From NCBI GenBank assembly GCA_001784805.1, contig MFSE01000020.1, forward strand, positions 1-50,642: a stretch of 50,642 nt of DNA. The letters run 5' to 3'. The notes below the pieces were generated by a model. It was not told the DNA's origin, did no database searches, and saw only the letters and a list, made by a program, of their open reading frames with translations. Below, one piece after another: positions 24,192-32,408 of the stretch (position 1 is its first letter; each line of letters opens with the position of its first letter). The DNA is from Candidatus Moranbacteria bacterium RIFOXYA12_FULL_35_19 (GTDB lineage: Bacteria > Patescibacteriota > Minisyncoccia > Moranbacterales > UBA2206). The position numbers and the translations under genes were made by a program.

Positions 24192-25379
24192 ATGGCGTAC
24201 ATAGAAAACGATTATAATGTAAGGGGGAAAAGTCAACAAAAATTTTATAAAAAAAGATGGTTTAAGATTTTTGCGATTATTGTAATAATTTTACTTTTAG
24301 GCGGAGGAATTTTTATTTGGAAAACCGGAGGCATACTGAATAAGATTTCTAAAGGTGGAATATTTCAGTCTTTGGTAAAAAATATTCCGGGAGTTGATAA
24401 TGAAATCAAAGGAGAAAAGGAAGGAAGAATCAATGTTTTGCTTTTGGGAATGCGTGGAGAAAATATCCCTGGAGGAGGGCTTTTGGCGGATACAATCATA
24501 GTGGCCAGTATTAACCCAAAAGAAAATAAAGCTTCAATGATTTCAATTCCGCGCGATTTGTATGTGAATAATCCTGGTTGGGGGAATAAAAGCAAGGTTA
24601 ACGCTGTTTATGCGGCTGGCGAAGAAAATGGCAAAAAACAAGGCTTAGAAGATATGAAAAAAGTGGCCGAGGAAGTGACAGGACTGCCGATTCATTACAG
24701 TGCCAGTATAAATTTTGCTGGCTTCAAACAGATTATTGATGCTATCGGTGGAGTGGATATAACACTAGATAAACCTTTTCAAGAACCAGTACAGTTCAAT
24801 GAACCGCATGTTTGCGATAGTCGTGTTTTTACCGTTCCAACCGGAAAATTTGAAATTAAGAAAAATAAAACCGGCCGAATCACCGCCCAGTATCCTCTTT
24901 GCACTAATCCTGTCAAGGAATGCGGAGGAAGTTTTAGTCTTCCATCTGGCAAACAAACCTTAAACGGAGAAAAAGCTTTGTGTTATGTGCGTTCTCGAGC
25001 GACTTCCAGCGATTTCGAAAGAGCTAAACGGCAACAAATAATAATTCAATTAGTCAAAGATAAAATGTTAAGCGTTGGAACGCTCACTGATTTTTCCAAA
25101 TTAAATGCTCTGTTAAATGCTTTGGGCGACAATGTGAGAACCGATATGGAGCTTTGGGAAATGCAAAGATTTTATGAAATTTATAAAAATATTTCTAATT
25201 TGCAAATTTATCAAAGAGTTTTGGAAAACAGTGAAGAGGGTTTATTGTACAATCCAACTGATATGCCTAAAGAAGTCGGCTATATTCTTTTGCCAATTGG
25301 AGGAAATTATGATCGCATTCATCAAACGGCAAAAGATATTTTTATCCTTCCAGCGCAATCAGATATAAAACCAAAATAA
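24192..25379 (+). CDS. LytR-CpsA-Psr (LCP) family glycopolymer ligase
   Basis: A 395-residue protein. A cytoplasmic head of about 22 residues is followed by one membrane segment (about 23-45) and an outer LCP domain from about residue 78 with GRINVLLLGMRG, ADTIIVASINP, SIPRDLYV, KVNAVYAAG and the Arg-rich RSRATSSDFERAKRQQ that binds the lipid pyrophosphate. LCP proteins attach lipid-linked glycopolymers to peptidoglycan or protein. A Cys pair in the insert near residues 205-240 (HVCDSR, LCTNPVKEC) may form a disulfide. The last stop base overlaps the next start (TAATG), so the gene is coupled to a GT2 gene. This supports a covalently attached surface polymer. Confidence 0.9.
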   Translation: MAYIENDYNVRGKSQQKFYKKRWFKIFAIIVIILLLGGGIFIWKTGGILNKISKGGIFQSLVKNIPGVDNEIKGEKEGRINVLLLGMRGENIPGGGLLADTIIVASINPKENKASMISIPRDLYVNNPGWGNKSKVNAVYAAGEENGKKQGLEDMKKVAEEVTGLPIHYSASINFAGFKQIIDAIGGVDITLDKPFQEPVQFNEPHVCDSRVFTVPTGKFEIKKNKTGRITAQYPLCTNPVKECGGSFSLPSGKQTLNGEKALCYVRSRATSSDFERAKRQQIIIQLVKDKMLSVGTLTDFSKLNALLNALGDNVRTDMELWEMQRFYEIYKNISNLQIYQRVLENSEEGLLYNPTDMPKEVGYILLPIGGNYDRIHQTAKDIFILPAQSDIKPK

Positions 25380-26188
25380 TGGAATTATCTATCATTATTA
25401 CTAGCTATAAAAATCCACAACTTTTGAAAGTTTGCATTGATTCAATTAGGGAGAATTATAGTGGATCTGATTATGAGATAATTGTGGCAGATAGTGAAAC
25501 AGAGGAAAATACGGAAATGATGATGCGAGAAGAATATCCACAAATAATATTTATTCCTGCAAAAGAAAATATCGGCTTTAGCGGAACAGTCAACGCTGGA
25601 TACAAAAAAATCAAAGGTGACTTCGTGCTTATCTTGAATGGTGACACGATAATAAAAAAAGATTCCATTGAAAAATTATTAAATTATCTAAAAAACAATC
25701 CGAAAGTTGGTATCGTTGGTCCGCGTCTTATTGGTTTCAATGAAAAGTCGCAAGATTCGTGTTTCCGCTATTATACTCCGCTAACCATACTTTATCGCCG
25801 GACATTTTTGGGCAAACTTGGTTTTGCCAAAAAACATTCAGATAATTTTTTAATGAGGGATTATGATCACAAAGAAACGAAGGAGGTTGATTGGATTCAA
25901 GGGTCGGCAATGATGACCAAAAAAGAAATTATGGATAAAGTTGGACCAATGGATGAAAAATTTAAGTTATATTTTGAAGATGTTGATTGGTGTCGAAGAT
26001 TTTGGGAAAAGGATTACAATGTTATTTATTTTCCAGATGCTGAAATTTATCATTATCATGGCCGAGGAAGTGTTGGAAAAAATGTTATTCAGGCTTTACT
26101 TTTCAATCGCTTGGCTTGGCTACATATAAAAAGCGCTATGAGATATTTTTGGAAATATTGGGGCAAGCCTTTGCCAAAACATAATTAG
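25379..26188 (+). CDS. GT2 family glycosyltransferase (rhamnosyltransferase-like)
   Basis: A 269-residue soluble GT-A protein: SIIITSYKNPQLLKVCI, then VADSETEENTE, then LILNGDTII (DxD-type site, N-G-D), then WIQGSAMMTKKEI and FKLYFEDVDWCRRFWEKDY, where ED-x-D/E is the acceptor-side catalytic base region of the WbbL/rhamnosyltransferase branch. It acts in the cytoplasm on a lipid-linked acceptor. It overlaps the LCP stop by one base. Confidence 0.88.
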   Translation: MELSIIITSYKNPQLLKVCIDSIRENYSGSDYEIIVADSETEENTEMMMREEYPQIIFIPAKENIGFSGTVNAGYKKIKGDFVLILNGDTIIKKDSIEKLLNYLKNNPKVGIVGPRLIGFNEKSQDSCFRYYTPLTILYRRTFLGKLGFAKKHSDNFLMRDYDHKETKEVDWIQGSAMMTKKEIMDKVGPMDEKFKLYFEDVDWCRRFWEKDYNVIYFPDAEIYHYHGRGSVGKNVIQALLFNRLAWLHIKSAMRYFWKYWGKPLPKHN

Positions 26189-26212
26189 CAGTATGCGAAT
26201 AAGATATAAAAA

Positions 26213-27538
26213 ATGGATCAAGAAAATTTTAAAGAAAAAATAAATCAAGAAATAATTGGAGAGAAAGAGAAAAAAGAAAAAGAAAATCTAGAGAAAAACC
26301 TCTGGCTTTTTAAAAAGTATGTATTTTTTTCAGTGGTTGTAATTTTTTTGATCATCAGTTTTTTTCTTGGTTATAAAAAGGGGCAAAATGAAACGCATCC
26401 AAAAAACAGGGAAGTTTTATTGGAAAAAGCGATTGTTGAAAATAAAGCCCTTCCACAAGGGGAAAAAGTTGATTTTGCCATTTTTTGGAAAGTTTGGGAT
26501 TTGGTTAAGGAAAAGCATGTGGAAAAAAGTAATTTAGATGCGCAAAAAATGGTTTATGGAGCGATTAATGGAATGCTTAGTGCTACGGGTGACCCTTATT
26601 CAAGTTTTTTTAATCCAGAGGAGAGTCAAATATTTTCGCAGGATATTGCCGGCTCTTTTGATGGCATAGGAGCGGAATTAGGAATAAAAGATGAGATTCT
26701 GACTATTATTGCTCCATTGGACGGTTCTCCGGCGCAAAAATCCGGACTTCGCAGTGGGGATAAAATTTTGAAAATTGACGGCAAGTCATCGTTGGATCTG
26801 ACAATTGATCAAGCCGTGAATCTTATCAGGGGAAAAAAGGGCACTTCTGTTGAACTGACAATTTTTCATGAAAATGATCAGGAAACTGTGGAAGTGACTG
26901 TAATTAGGGATACGATAAAATTAGATAGCGCCAAGGTAGAATTTAAGGATGATGGCATCGCGTATCTAAAAATAATCAAATTTTCTGATGATGTGGATGA
27001 ACAATTTAATTCGGCAATGAATAAGATTATTACTAATAAAAGCAAAGGTATAATTTTAGATCTTCGCGATAATCCTGGTGGTCTTTTGGATAAATCAATT
27101 TCCATTGCCAGTCGGATGATGCCGAAAGGTAAAATAGTGGTTTTGGAAGAAGACAGTAGTGGCAAGAAAGAAAATATTTATACTTTTGGCGGAGATAAAT
27201 TAAGTTCGATTCCAATGGTGGCGCTTATCAATGAAGGCAGTGCTAGCGCTTCGGAAATTTTAGCCGGAGCTTTGCGCGATAATCAGGAAATAATTTTAAT
27301 TGGTGAAAAAACATTTGGCAAGGGAAGTGTTCAAGAATTGGTTGATCTGTCAGATGGATCAAGCGTCAAAATTACTGTGGCCAAATGGCTCACGCCTAAA
27401 GGAGAATATATTATGGATAAAGGTATTTCTCCGGATATTGAAGTCAAAATGACGCCGGAAGATTATGAAAATAAACGCGACCCGCAACTAGAAAAAGCGA
27501 TGGAAATAATTAAGGAAAAAATTCACCCTGTTAAATAA
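26213..27538 (+). CDS. ctpA: S41 C-terminal processing peptidase
   Basis: A 441-residue membrane-anchored serine protease. The anchor lies at about residues 31-51, then an N-terminal helical region (FAIFWKVWDLVKEKHV), the ATGDPYSSFF entry block, a PDZ domain (about 140-220, with GSPAQKSGLRSGDKIL), the catalytic Ser in NEGSASASE and the catalytic Lys in FGKGSVQ. It trims or degrades envelope proteins by their C-terminus. It ends before an AT-rich hairpin region and is followed by rplI. Confidence 0.93.
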   Translation: MDQENFKEKINQEIIGEKEKKEKENLEKNLWLFKKYVFFSVVVIFLIISFFLGYKKGQNETHPKNREVLLEKAIVENKALPQGEKVDFAIFWKVWDLVKEKHVEKSNLDAQKMVYGAINGMLSATGDPYSSFFNPEESQIFSQDIAGSFDGIGAELGIKDEILTIIAPLDGSPAQKSGLRSGDKILKIDGKSSLDLTIDQAVNLIRGKKGTSVELTIFHENDQETVEVTVIRDTIKLDSAKVEFKDDGIAYLKIIKFSDDVDEQFNSAMNKIITNKSKGIILDLRDNPGGLLDKSISIASRMMPKGKIVVLEEDSSGKKENIYTFGGDKLSSIPMVALINEGSASASEILAGALRDNQEIILIGEKTFGKGSVQELVDLSDGSSVKITVAKWLTPKGEYIMDKGISPDIEVKMTPEDYENKRDPQLEKAMEIIKEKIHPVK

Positions 27539-27567
27539 ATTTTAATTTTTTTTTAAAAATTAAAATT

Positions 27568-27670
27568 AGATTTGAATATATTTAAACAAGCAGGGGATGA
27601 AAACTAAGTAATAAATAATTAAAATAAGTTGTCTCTTATCACAAGATTCAAATCTTATTTAACAGGGTAA
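27568..27670 (+). promoter_or_regulatory. Structured leader of rplI
   Basis: AGATTTGAAT (27568-27577) pairs exactly with ATTCAAATCT (27646-27655) and encloses a small hairpin ATAAG/CTTAT (27624-27639). The start codon follows 16 bases later with an AGGG Shine-Dalgarno sequence. This could be an L9 autoregulatory leader, though such regulation is not established for L9. An A/T-only hairpin at 27538-27567 may end the ctpA message. Confidence 0.45.
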
Positions 27671-28111
27671 ATGAGAATAATTCTACTTCAAGACATCAAA
27701 AGTTTAGGAAAAAAAGGAGACATTAAGGATGTAGCCGAAGGCTATGCTCGGAATTTTTTGTTTCCTAAAAAAATAGCCCAGATTGCTACAGAAAGTGCTA
27801 TTAAACAAATGGAAATTCAAAAAGAGCGCGAAAAAAGCCTTGAATTAGCCAAAAATATTGAGCTTAAAAGTTTAGCCGAAAAGATTAAAGGCAAAAAAAT
27901 AGTCATTACTGCCAAAGAAAAAAAAGGAAAACTTTTTGGTTCAATAACCGCTAAAAATATTAAAGAGGAGTTGGAAAAGGAGGGCTTGAACATCTCAACG
28001 GATTCGGTTATAATTAAGGAGACGATAAAGAAAATTGGTGAATATGAAATTGAGATAAAATTAACCGAAAAGATTAAAGAAAAAATAAAAATAGAAATTA
28101 AGGGAGCCTAG
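27671..28111 (+). CDS. rplI: 50S ribosomal protein bL9
   Basis: 146 residues, the normal length. The N-terminal rRNA-binding domain has LLQDIKSLGKKGDIKDVAEGY and NFLFPKKIA, followed by the long central helix and the C-terminal domain (KKGKLFGSITAKNI). L9 is missing from some CPR lineages (Microgenomates and others), so its presence helps placement. It stands between a protease and pyrG with its own terminator. Confidence 0.95.
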   Translation: MRIILLQDIKSLGKKGDIKDVAEGYARNFLFPKKIAQIATESAIKQMEIQKEREKSLELAKNIELKSLAEKIKGKKIVITAKEKKGKLFGSITAKNIKEELEKEGLNISTDSVIIKETIKKIGEYEIEIKLTEKIKEKIKIEIKGA

Positions 28112-28143
28112 TTTTATTTAAGCAGTTTTAATAAATTATTTTT

Positions 28144-28171
28144 AGGGGTCGCGCTTTAGCGACTTTTATAA
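28144..28171 (+). terminator. Terminator after rplI
   Basis: GTCGC-gcttta-GCGAC followed by TTTTAT. Confidence 0.7.
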
Positions 28172-28252
28172 TTTACGAACTACGAAATAACGAAAATACG
28201 AACAAGAATTTTTTCGTATTTCGTATTTCGTATTAGATTCGTATTTCGTAAT
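28172..28252. repeat. Dispersed repeat, acgaactacgaaat family, copy 3
   Basis: The left arm is TTTACGAACTACGAAATAAC and the right arm is a run of TTCGTATTTCGTATT units ending 2 bases before the pyrG start codon, so the whole pyrG leader is repeat. Confidence 0.88.
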
Positions 28253-28254
28253 AT

Positions 28255-29898
28255 ATGAAAAACAGAAAATATATATTTGTTGTTGGGGGTGTGATGAGTG
28301 GAGTGGGAAAGGGGATAACAACTTCGGCAATCGGCGCGATTCTTCAAGCGCGTGGATTTAGTGTAACGGCGATAAAGATTGATCCCTATATCAATGTTGA
28401 CGCTGGCACAATGAATCCGACTGAACACGGAGAAGTTTTTGTTTTGGATGACGGTGATGAAACTGATCAGGATATGGGAAATTATGAAAGATTTTTAAAT
28501 ATCACTTTGCCTCGCGATAATTATATGACTACGGGGAGAGTGTATGAAACAGTGATTCATAAGGAAAGAAATTTAGAATACAATGGAAAATGCGTAGAAG
28601 TTGTGCCACATATTCCAATGGAAGTTATCGAACGGATCGAAAAAGCTTCCAAGAAGGCTGATTCTGATGTGACGATGATTGAAATCGGTGGAACGGTCGG
28701 CGAATATCAAAATATTCTTTTTTTGGAAGCGGCCAGAATGATGAAGATAAAACATCCAGACGATGTGTTGTTTGTAATGGTGAGTTATTTGCCAATTCCT
28801 TCCAAGGTGGGAGAAATGAAAACTAAACCAACGCAATATGCTGTGCGAACACTTAACAGCGCTGGAATTTTGCCAGATGTAATTGTAGCTAGAAGCGATA
28901 CGCGACTTGATCAAAAAAGAAAAGAAAAAATTGCAATGTTTTGCAATATTCCGGAAAGATATGTAATTTCTGCTCCGGACATTGAGAGTATTTATGAAGT
29001 TGGGATAAATTTTGAACGGGATGATTTAAGTCGGTTGCTTTTGAAAAAGTTAGGTTTATCGTACAAAAAAACTGATTTGAAAAAATGGTATGATCTTTTG
29101 GAAAAAATCAAAAATCCTAAGGGAGAAGTGAATATTGGTATAGTGGGAAAATACTTTGGCACAGGCGATTTTGTGCTTTCAGATGCGTATATTAGTGTAA
29201 TTGAAGCGGTTAAACACGCGGCCTACAAACTTCAAGTAAAACCAAAAATAAGTTGGGTGAATAGCGAGGCTTTCGAAAAAGAGCCGGAAAAATTGGAAGA
29301 GCTGAAAAATTATGATGGGGTAATCATCCCTGGGGGCTTTGGTTCACGAGGGATTGAAGGAAAAATAAAAGCTATTCAATTTTTGCGAGAAAATAAAATT
29401 CCTTTTTTTGGACTTTGTTATGGAATGCAACTAGCGGTGGTTGAATACGCGAGAAATATTTTAGGACTCAAAGATGCTAACACGACTGAAATTAATAGGG
29501 AAACAAAAAATCCGGTAATTGATATTATGCCGGAACAAAAAAAGAATTTAGCTGATCATAATTTCGGGGCTACAATGAGATTGGGTGCTTATACAGCTGT
29601 TCTTGAAAAAAAGACTATTGCCTATCAAGCTTATGGGAAAAATAAAATATCCGAACGCCATCGCCATCGCTGGGAAGTCAATCCAGAGTATATTGAAAGA
29701 TTAAAAAAATCCGGCTTGATTTTTTCCGGAAGATCAGCAGATGGAAAGCTTATGGAGATAATTGAATTGCCGACGAATATCCATCCATTTTTTCTAGGAG
29801 TTCAATTTCATCCGGAATTCAAATCTGATCCGATAAATTCCCATCCTTTATTTTTTGAATTTATAAAAGCGTGTAAATCGCGAATTAAAACAAATTAA
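28255..29898 (+). CDS. pyrG: CTP synthase
   Basis: 547 residues, full length. The synthetase domain (1 to about 270) has GGVMSGVGKGITTSAIG, KIDPYINVDAGTMNP and the EIGGTVGE block. The glutaminase domain (about 290-540) has GGFGSRGIEGK, the nucleophile Cys in FFGLCYGMQLAVVE, and the His-Glu pair in VQFHPEFKS. It converts UTP to CTP with glutamine. The start codon sits directly after a repeat with no Shine-Dalgarno sequence. A bidirectional-looking hairpin ends it. Confidence 0.97.
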   Translation: MKNRKYIFVVGGVMSGVGKGITTSAIGAILQARGFSVTAIKIDPYINVDAGTMNPTEHGEVFVLDDGDETDQDMGNYERFLNITLPRDNYMTTGRVYETVIHKERNLEYNGKCVEVVPHIPMEVIERIEKASKKADSDVTMIEIGGTVGEYQNILFLEAARMMKIKHPDDVLFVMVSYLPIPSKVGEMKTKPTQYAVRTLNSAGILPDVIVARSDTRLDQKRKEKIAMFCNIPERYVISAPDIESIYEVGINFERDDLSRLLLKKLGLSYKKTDLKKWYDLLEKIKNPKGEVNIGIVGKYFGTGDFVLSDAYISVIEAVKHAAYKLQVKPKISWVNSEAFEKEPEKLEELKNYDGVIIPGGFGSRGIEGKIKAIQFLRENKIPFFGLCYGMQLAVVEYARNILGLKDANTTEINRETKNPVIDIMPEQKKNLADHNFGATMRLGAYTAVLEKKTIAYQAYGKNKISERHRHRWEVNPEYIERLKKSGLIFSGRSADGKLMEIIELPTNIHPFFLGVQFHPEFKSDPINSHPLFFEFIKACKSRIKTN

Positions 29899-29924
29899 AG
29901 CGAATGGGTGCGAATAATAAATTT

Positions 29925-29954
29925 AAAACCGCTAGCGCATGCCAGCGGTTTTAA
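29925..29954. terminator. Bidirectional terminator between pyrG and rpmA
   Basis: AAAACCGCT and AGCGGTTTT around an AGCGCATGCC loop, with A and T runs on either side, serving both convergent genes. Confidence 0.8.
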
Positions 29955-29994
29955 TTCTTTAGTGGTTTCATTCGATTAAATTCGTGAGCTATAT

Positions 29995-30267
29995 TTATTC
30001 TACAGAAACAAATTTTTTGGAAATCATTTTTCCGGTAAATTTTATGACTTTTTTAGCCTTAAATTTTACCACGCCTTCTTTCATGGCAAACAGCGTGTCG
30101 TCTTCTGCGCGTTTGACATTTTTCCCTGGTCGGAATTTTGTTCCTCTTTGGCGGACTATGATTTGTCCCGGAGCGACTTTTTCTCCAGCAAATTTTTTCA
30201 CTCCAAGTCTTTTGGAAATTGAATCTCGTCCCAGTTGAGTGGAACCACCTGCTTTACGATGCGCCAT
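29995..30267 (-). CDS. rpmA: 50S ribosomal protein bL27
   Basis: 90 residues, normal length. Start [16 protein letters not shown] without the cleavable N-terminal extension seen in Firmicutes, then [20 protein letters not shown] and [20 protein letters not shown]. It binds near the peptidyl transferase centre. It is not preceded by rplU (L21), its usual partner, but by a long structured leader with its own promoter. Confidence 0.97.
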   Translation of the reverse strand: MAHRKAGGSTQLGRDSISKRLGVKKFAGEKVAPGQIIVRQRGTKFRPGKNVKRAEDDTLFAMKEGVVKFKAKKVIKFTGKMISKKFVSVE

Positions 30268-30437
30268 AATTGTCTGCGAATATAATGAGCAGGAACAATT
30301 ATGAGCGTCCCTGCACCTATTCTTAAATTAATCTTTATAATAAAAACAAATAAAGCCGAAGGCGTTTCCGTGACTATGCCTAAAAATTAGCAGAAAACTA
30401 ATTTCGGAATAGGTGCGGGAAGCCAAGCTTTCGAGTA
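30268..30437 (-). promoter_or_regulatory. Long structured leader of rpmA
   Basis: About 170 bases from the predicted start to the ATG. On the minus strand CCCGCACCTATTC (30419-30407) pairs with GAATAGGTGCAGG (30322-30310) over 13 bases, enclosing AAATTAG/CTAATTT (30404-30384) and a GCC-TTC-GGC hairpin (30363-30355). The two arms closing around inner hairpins suggest a ribosomal-protein autoregulatory leader or an independent small RNA. Confidence 0.6.
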
Positions 30438-30443
30438 CAATTA

Positions 30444-30473
30444 AGCTTATCAATTTTGTGCTATAATGTCAAC
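30444..30473 (-). promoter_or_regulatory. Promoter of rpmA
   Basis: On the minus strand TTGACA (30473-30468), about 18 bases, TAAGCT (30449-30444). The sequence also reads TATAAT on the plus strand at 30462-30467. Confidence 0.6.
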
Positions 30474-30488
30474 AGGCGTGGAGTTGAC

Positions 30489-30565
30489 GTCATTCCCGCG
30501 TATGCGGGAATCTAGTGTAAAAAAGTAATGATTTAAGACTGGATTCCCGTATTCACGGGAATGAC
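30489..30565. repeat. Dispersed REP-like repeat, cattcccgcg family
   Basis: CATTCCCGCGTATGCGGGAA and GATTCCCGTATTCACGGGAA are two hairpins in tandem with opposite flanks. The right end carries an ATG that gives a false early start to the next gene. Confidence 0.88.
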
Positions 30566-30590
30566 AAAACAGGTTTTTGATAAAAATACA

Positions 30591-31019
30591 ATGGAAATAA
30601 ATAAATATAAAGATTTTTGGCAAAAATATGAATATAAAATAGTTCTTGCGGTGGGCTTTGTTTTGGTAGCGGTAATTTCTTTTGAAGGGGGAATTTTGAA
30701 AGGTCAAAAATTATCCCAAAATCCAGTGATTATTGAAAAATTAATAGAGAACGCAGTGCCTATTGAAAATAATAGCAATTCGGCAGTTCAAGGTGTTTCA
30801 CAGAGCCAAAATTTGCCCTCTGAAGTGAAAAAGAGTGAAAATAGTGCTATTGAGCAACCTAAGGATTGCGCCTTTGTTGGGTCAAAAAATTCTAACAAAT
30901 ATCATCTGCCGACTTGTCGTTATGCCAAATCTATCAAACCGGAAAACCGTGTTTGCTTTTCTTCCGAAGATGATGCAAAATCAAAAGGGTATCTGCCGGA
31001 TAAAAATTGTATAAAGTAA
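30591..31019 (+). CDS. Membrane-anchored protein with Ada-like Cys/His C-terminal domain
   Basis: 142 residues from the ATG at 30591. An ATG at 30561 is in frame, but it and the next ten codons belong to the REP-like repeat. Membrane segment at about residues 16-36, a low-complexity linker, then FVGSKNSNKYHLPTCRYAK, ENRVCFSSEDDAKSKGYLP and a final Cys. This arrangement (H, C, then C and C) is the small zinc-binding module found in Ada proteins and at the tail of many secreted nucleases. There is no nuclease domain here, so it may bind DNA or metal outside the cell. Function unknown. Confidence 0.7.
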   Translation: MEINKYKDFWQKYEYKIVLAVGFVLVAVISFEGGILKGQKLSQNPVIIEKLIENAVPIENNSNSAVQGVSQSQNLPSEVKKSENSAIEQPKDCAFVGSKNSNKYHLPTCRYAKSIKPENRVCFSSEDDAKSKGYLPDKNCIK

Positions 31020-31024
31020 ATATA

Positions 31025-31103
31025 TGTCATTGCGAGCGAAGCGAAGCAATCTCAGAATTAAGTTACGAGATTGCCGCAGTCGCTACGCTCCTTCGCAATG
31101 ACA
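31025..31103. repeat. tgtcattgcgag element between genes
   Basis: TGTCATTGCGAGCGAAGCGA at the left and CTCCTTCGCAATGACA at the right. Intergenic copy of the family read in frame at 19692-19790. It ends 7 bases before the pyrH start. Confidence 0.9.
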
Positions 31104-31110
31104 ACCAAAT

Positions 31111-31812
31111 ATGAAAAATAATATCATCGTAATTTCTCTCGGTGGTTCGCTAATTGTTCCGCGTCACATCGATTGGCGATTTTTGAAAAAATTTCGTGAG
31201 TTGATAATTTCTGAAATTAAAAAAGGCAAAAGATTTGCCATTATCACGGGTGGGGGATATGCAGCGCGGGAATACGCTCAAGCGGCTTCAAAAGTTACAA
31301 AACTCACTCGAGACGATTTAGATTGGTTGGGGATTCACACCACTAGATTAAATGCGCATTTAATCAAAACTATTTTCAGGCAATACGCTAATCCAAGAAT
31401 AAATAAAAATCCAAGGACAAAAGAAAATTTGAATAGTCATTTTGCTAAAGACGAAGGGATTATGGTGGCGGCTGGTTGGCGTCCGGGATGGTCAACAGAT
31501 TTTGTGGCGACAATTATCGCCGAGCGACTTGGCGCCAAAAAACTCATCAATCTTTCCAACATCAAATATGCTTATGATAAAGATCCGAAAAAATATTCGG
31601 ACGCCAAAATAATCAAAGAAATCAACTGGAAAAATTTTCGGAAAATTGTCGGCAATCGCTGGGACCCAGGACTCAATATGCCTTTTGATCCAGTCGCTTC
31701 AAAACTTGCCCAGGAGAATAATCTGGAAGTCATCATCGCCGAGGGCAAGAATCTTAAGAATTTGAAAAATATTTTGGAGGAGAAAAAATTTCAAGGGACG
31801 GTGATAAAATAA
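31111..31812 (+). CDS. pyrH: UMP kinase, archaeal-type
   Basis: A 233-residue amino-acid-kinase-fold protein: VISLGGSLIVP, ITGGGYAAREYA, DWLGIHTTRLNAHLI, GWRPGWSTDFVATIIAERL and WDPGLNMPFDPVASKLA. The RLNA and PG-x-STD blocks match the archaeal/CPR type of UMP kinase, not the common bacterial PyrH. It makes UDP from UMP. It overlaps the next small gene by one base (TAATG). Start context: a repeat ends just upstream. Confidence 0.85.
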   Translation: MKNNIIVISLGGSLIVPRHIDWRFLKKFRELIISEIKKGKRFAIITGGGYAAREYAQAASKVTKLTRDDLDWLGIHTTRLNAHLIKTIFRQYANPRINKNPRTKENLNSHFAKDEGIMVAAGWRPGWSTDFVATIIAERLGAKKLINLSNIKYAYDKDPKKYSDAKIIKEINWKNFRKIVGNRWDPGLNMPFDPVASKLAQENNLEVIIAEGKNLKNLKNILEEKKFQGTVIK

Positions 31813-32048
31813 TGAAAAAGTTTTTAATAATTACAATTCTTGCAATTCTAATAATTTTAACCGGATTATTTTTTGTTTTTGATGCAAATAAAAATAAAAT
31901 AATGGCCAGTCCGTATATGAAATTAATTACGCATAAAATAACCAATTTTATCTACGATGAAGCTACAAAACACAATCCGCAGAGCGATATATTGCCAGAT
32001 AAAATAGATGATGAGATAAAAAAAGATATAAAGGAGATAGTGAATTAA
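31812..32048 (+). CDS. Small membrane-anchored protein, unknown
   Basis: 78 residues. Membrane segment at about residues 4-24, then a short charged outer or inner tail (HNPQSDILPDKIDDEIKKD). Translationally coupled to pyrH by a one-base overlap. No family recognised. The low similarity to anything known and the short length leave its function open. Confidence 0.5.
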   Translation: MKKFLIITILAILIILTGLFFVFDANKNKIMASPYMKLITHKITNFIYDEATKHNPQSDILPDKIDDEIKKDIKEIVN

Positions 32049-32063
32049 AAAAACCTTTTTCTG

Positions 32064-32092
32064 TTGACAAATATTTTTTTGTGCTCTAGCAT
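32064..32092 (+). promoter_or_regulatory. Promoter of structured RNA 2
   Basis: TTGACA (32064-32069), 17 bases, TAGCAT (32087-32092). The predicted start at about 32099 coincides with the first base of the closing stem of the RNA. Confidence 0.65.
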
Positions 32093-32097
32093 AAAAT

Positions 32098-32362
32098 GTA
32101 GCCGTCCCGTTTGCTTGGGTAAACTACACAGGGGTATGTCCGATTGACTATGTAGGATTCGTACGTCGAGGCCTAGGCGGAGTGCATTCTGCCTTTGAAG
32201 CTAAGAGTTCGACAACGGCTACGCGGTCGGAGAAAATCACAAAAGCCCCCTGGATTAAGCCAGGCCAGTTTGATTCAAGGGGCTCAAAAAAATGAGGACA
32301 AAGTCCTCTGATAAATATAAGGGGGCATGCAGTTATCTTATTAGCATGCCCTTTCTTTTTTT
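32098..32362 (+). ncRNA. Structured RNA 2, about 265 nt, unknown family
   Basis: A gene-free region with promoter and terminator. A closing stem GTAGCCGT / ACGGCTAC (32098-32105 and 32215-32222) encloses several hairpins, including AGGCGGA/TCTGCCT around 32175-32195 and GTTT/AAAC near 32109. A second domain has AGCCCC (32244) with GGGGCT (32279) and CCTGG/CCAGG inside. A third is GAGGA/TCCTC (32294-32308). The terminator hairpin closes it. I did not find tmRNA, RNase P or SRP core motifs. A minor core RNA of CPR in a divergent form, or a new RNA, are both possible. Confidence 0.6.
32323..32362 (+). terminator. Terminator of structured RNA 2
   Basis: GGGCATGC (32323-32330) and GCATGCCC (32344-32351), then TTTCTTTTTTT. 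Confidence 0.9.
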
Positions 32363-32408
32363 AATAAAAAAATATTTTTTTCAAAAATAAATGCATATGC
32401 CTTTTAAT

